In this document: in pieces, positions 63,986 through 64,000 of the stretch
How positions within the stretch are numbered: the first letter of the stretch is position 1
Layout of the letters: each line of letters starts with the position of its first letter
The notes under the pieces: generated by a model
The model's database searches: none
Told to the model about the DNA's origin: nothing
Seen by the model: only the letters and a program-made list of their open reading frames with translations
NCBI RefSeq assembly: GCF_019649055.1
Contig: NW_026570221.1
Location: forward strand, 62,001-126,000
Origin: Paramacrobiotus metropolitanus
Lineage: Eukaryota; Tardigrada; Eutardigrada; Parachela; Macrobiotidae
Reading direction: 5' to 3'
DNA: 64,000 nucleotides
Position numbers and translations under genes: made by a program

Positions 63986-64000
63986 CCACCTCCAGACCAA

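Noticed and set aside
1-64000. tRNA, rRNA genes and CRISPR arrays
   Set aside because: I looked for B-box-like GGTTCGANTCC with matching acceptor stems and for spaced identical repeats and found none; the tandem repeats here are contiguous, not spacer-separated.

Overview
The window is animal genomic DNA, most likely from a compact-genome invertebrate. The evidence is GT-AG introns of only 40-64 bp, a DMRT-family exon, an immunoglobulin-domain gene, a TATA-binding-protein relative, a Polinton-type DNA polymerase fragment, and an LTR element whose primer-binding site matches animal initiator tRNA-Met. I cannot name the species. All calls come from reading the sequence; no search was run.

Layout. 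Positions 1-34037 are gene-poor and repeat-rich. They hold a 96-bp minisatellite (235-752), a small inverted-repeat element (4671-5075), a two-Ig-domain gene on the minus strand (5670-6589), and a 4.7-kb composite element bounded by ~370-440-bp inverted repeats that encloses a satellite and a ~0.95-kb body (10852-15526). A mirrored body-plus-satellite copy lies at 27640-29895. Further terminal-inverted-repeat elements lie at 18730-19243 (TA target, pogo-like), 19460-20494, 22497-23115 (TTAA target), 30517-31246 and 32640-33747. Between them are isolated exons: the end of a DMRT93B/dmd-4-like DM domain (24641-24931), a C-terminal exon of unknown family (16923-17198), a small secreted protein (26716-27046), and a cysteine-rich zinc-binding frame (20034-20194).

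Positions 34038-58015 are one giant Ty3/Gypsy-type LTR retrotransposon on the minus strand, ~24 kb, with 369-bp LTRs differing at 7 sites (~1.9%), so a fairly recent insertion. In its own 5'-3' order it has a leader with an initiator-Met primer site, a small frame, a long coiled-coil gag with a zinc knuckle, protease, an extra cysteine-rich frame, reverse transcriptase-RNase H, integrase, and then about 9 kb of non-canonical frames ending in a 999-residue SR-rich protein where env would normally sit. It looks largely whole but carries a few breaks and is treated as a fossil.

Positions 58016-64000 hold dispersed repeats, a CCAAT-box-rich tandem array (61388-61740), an unrecognised five-exon gene with very short introns (61854-62566), an intronless TBP-like gene with its own TATA box (62821-63360), and a fragment of a Polinton protein-primed DNA polymerase (63510-63985) facing it. 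The best leads are the giant Gypsy element with its accessory region and the divergent TBP-like gene beside the Polinton fragment.
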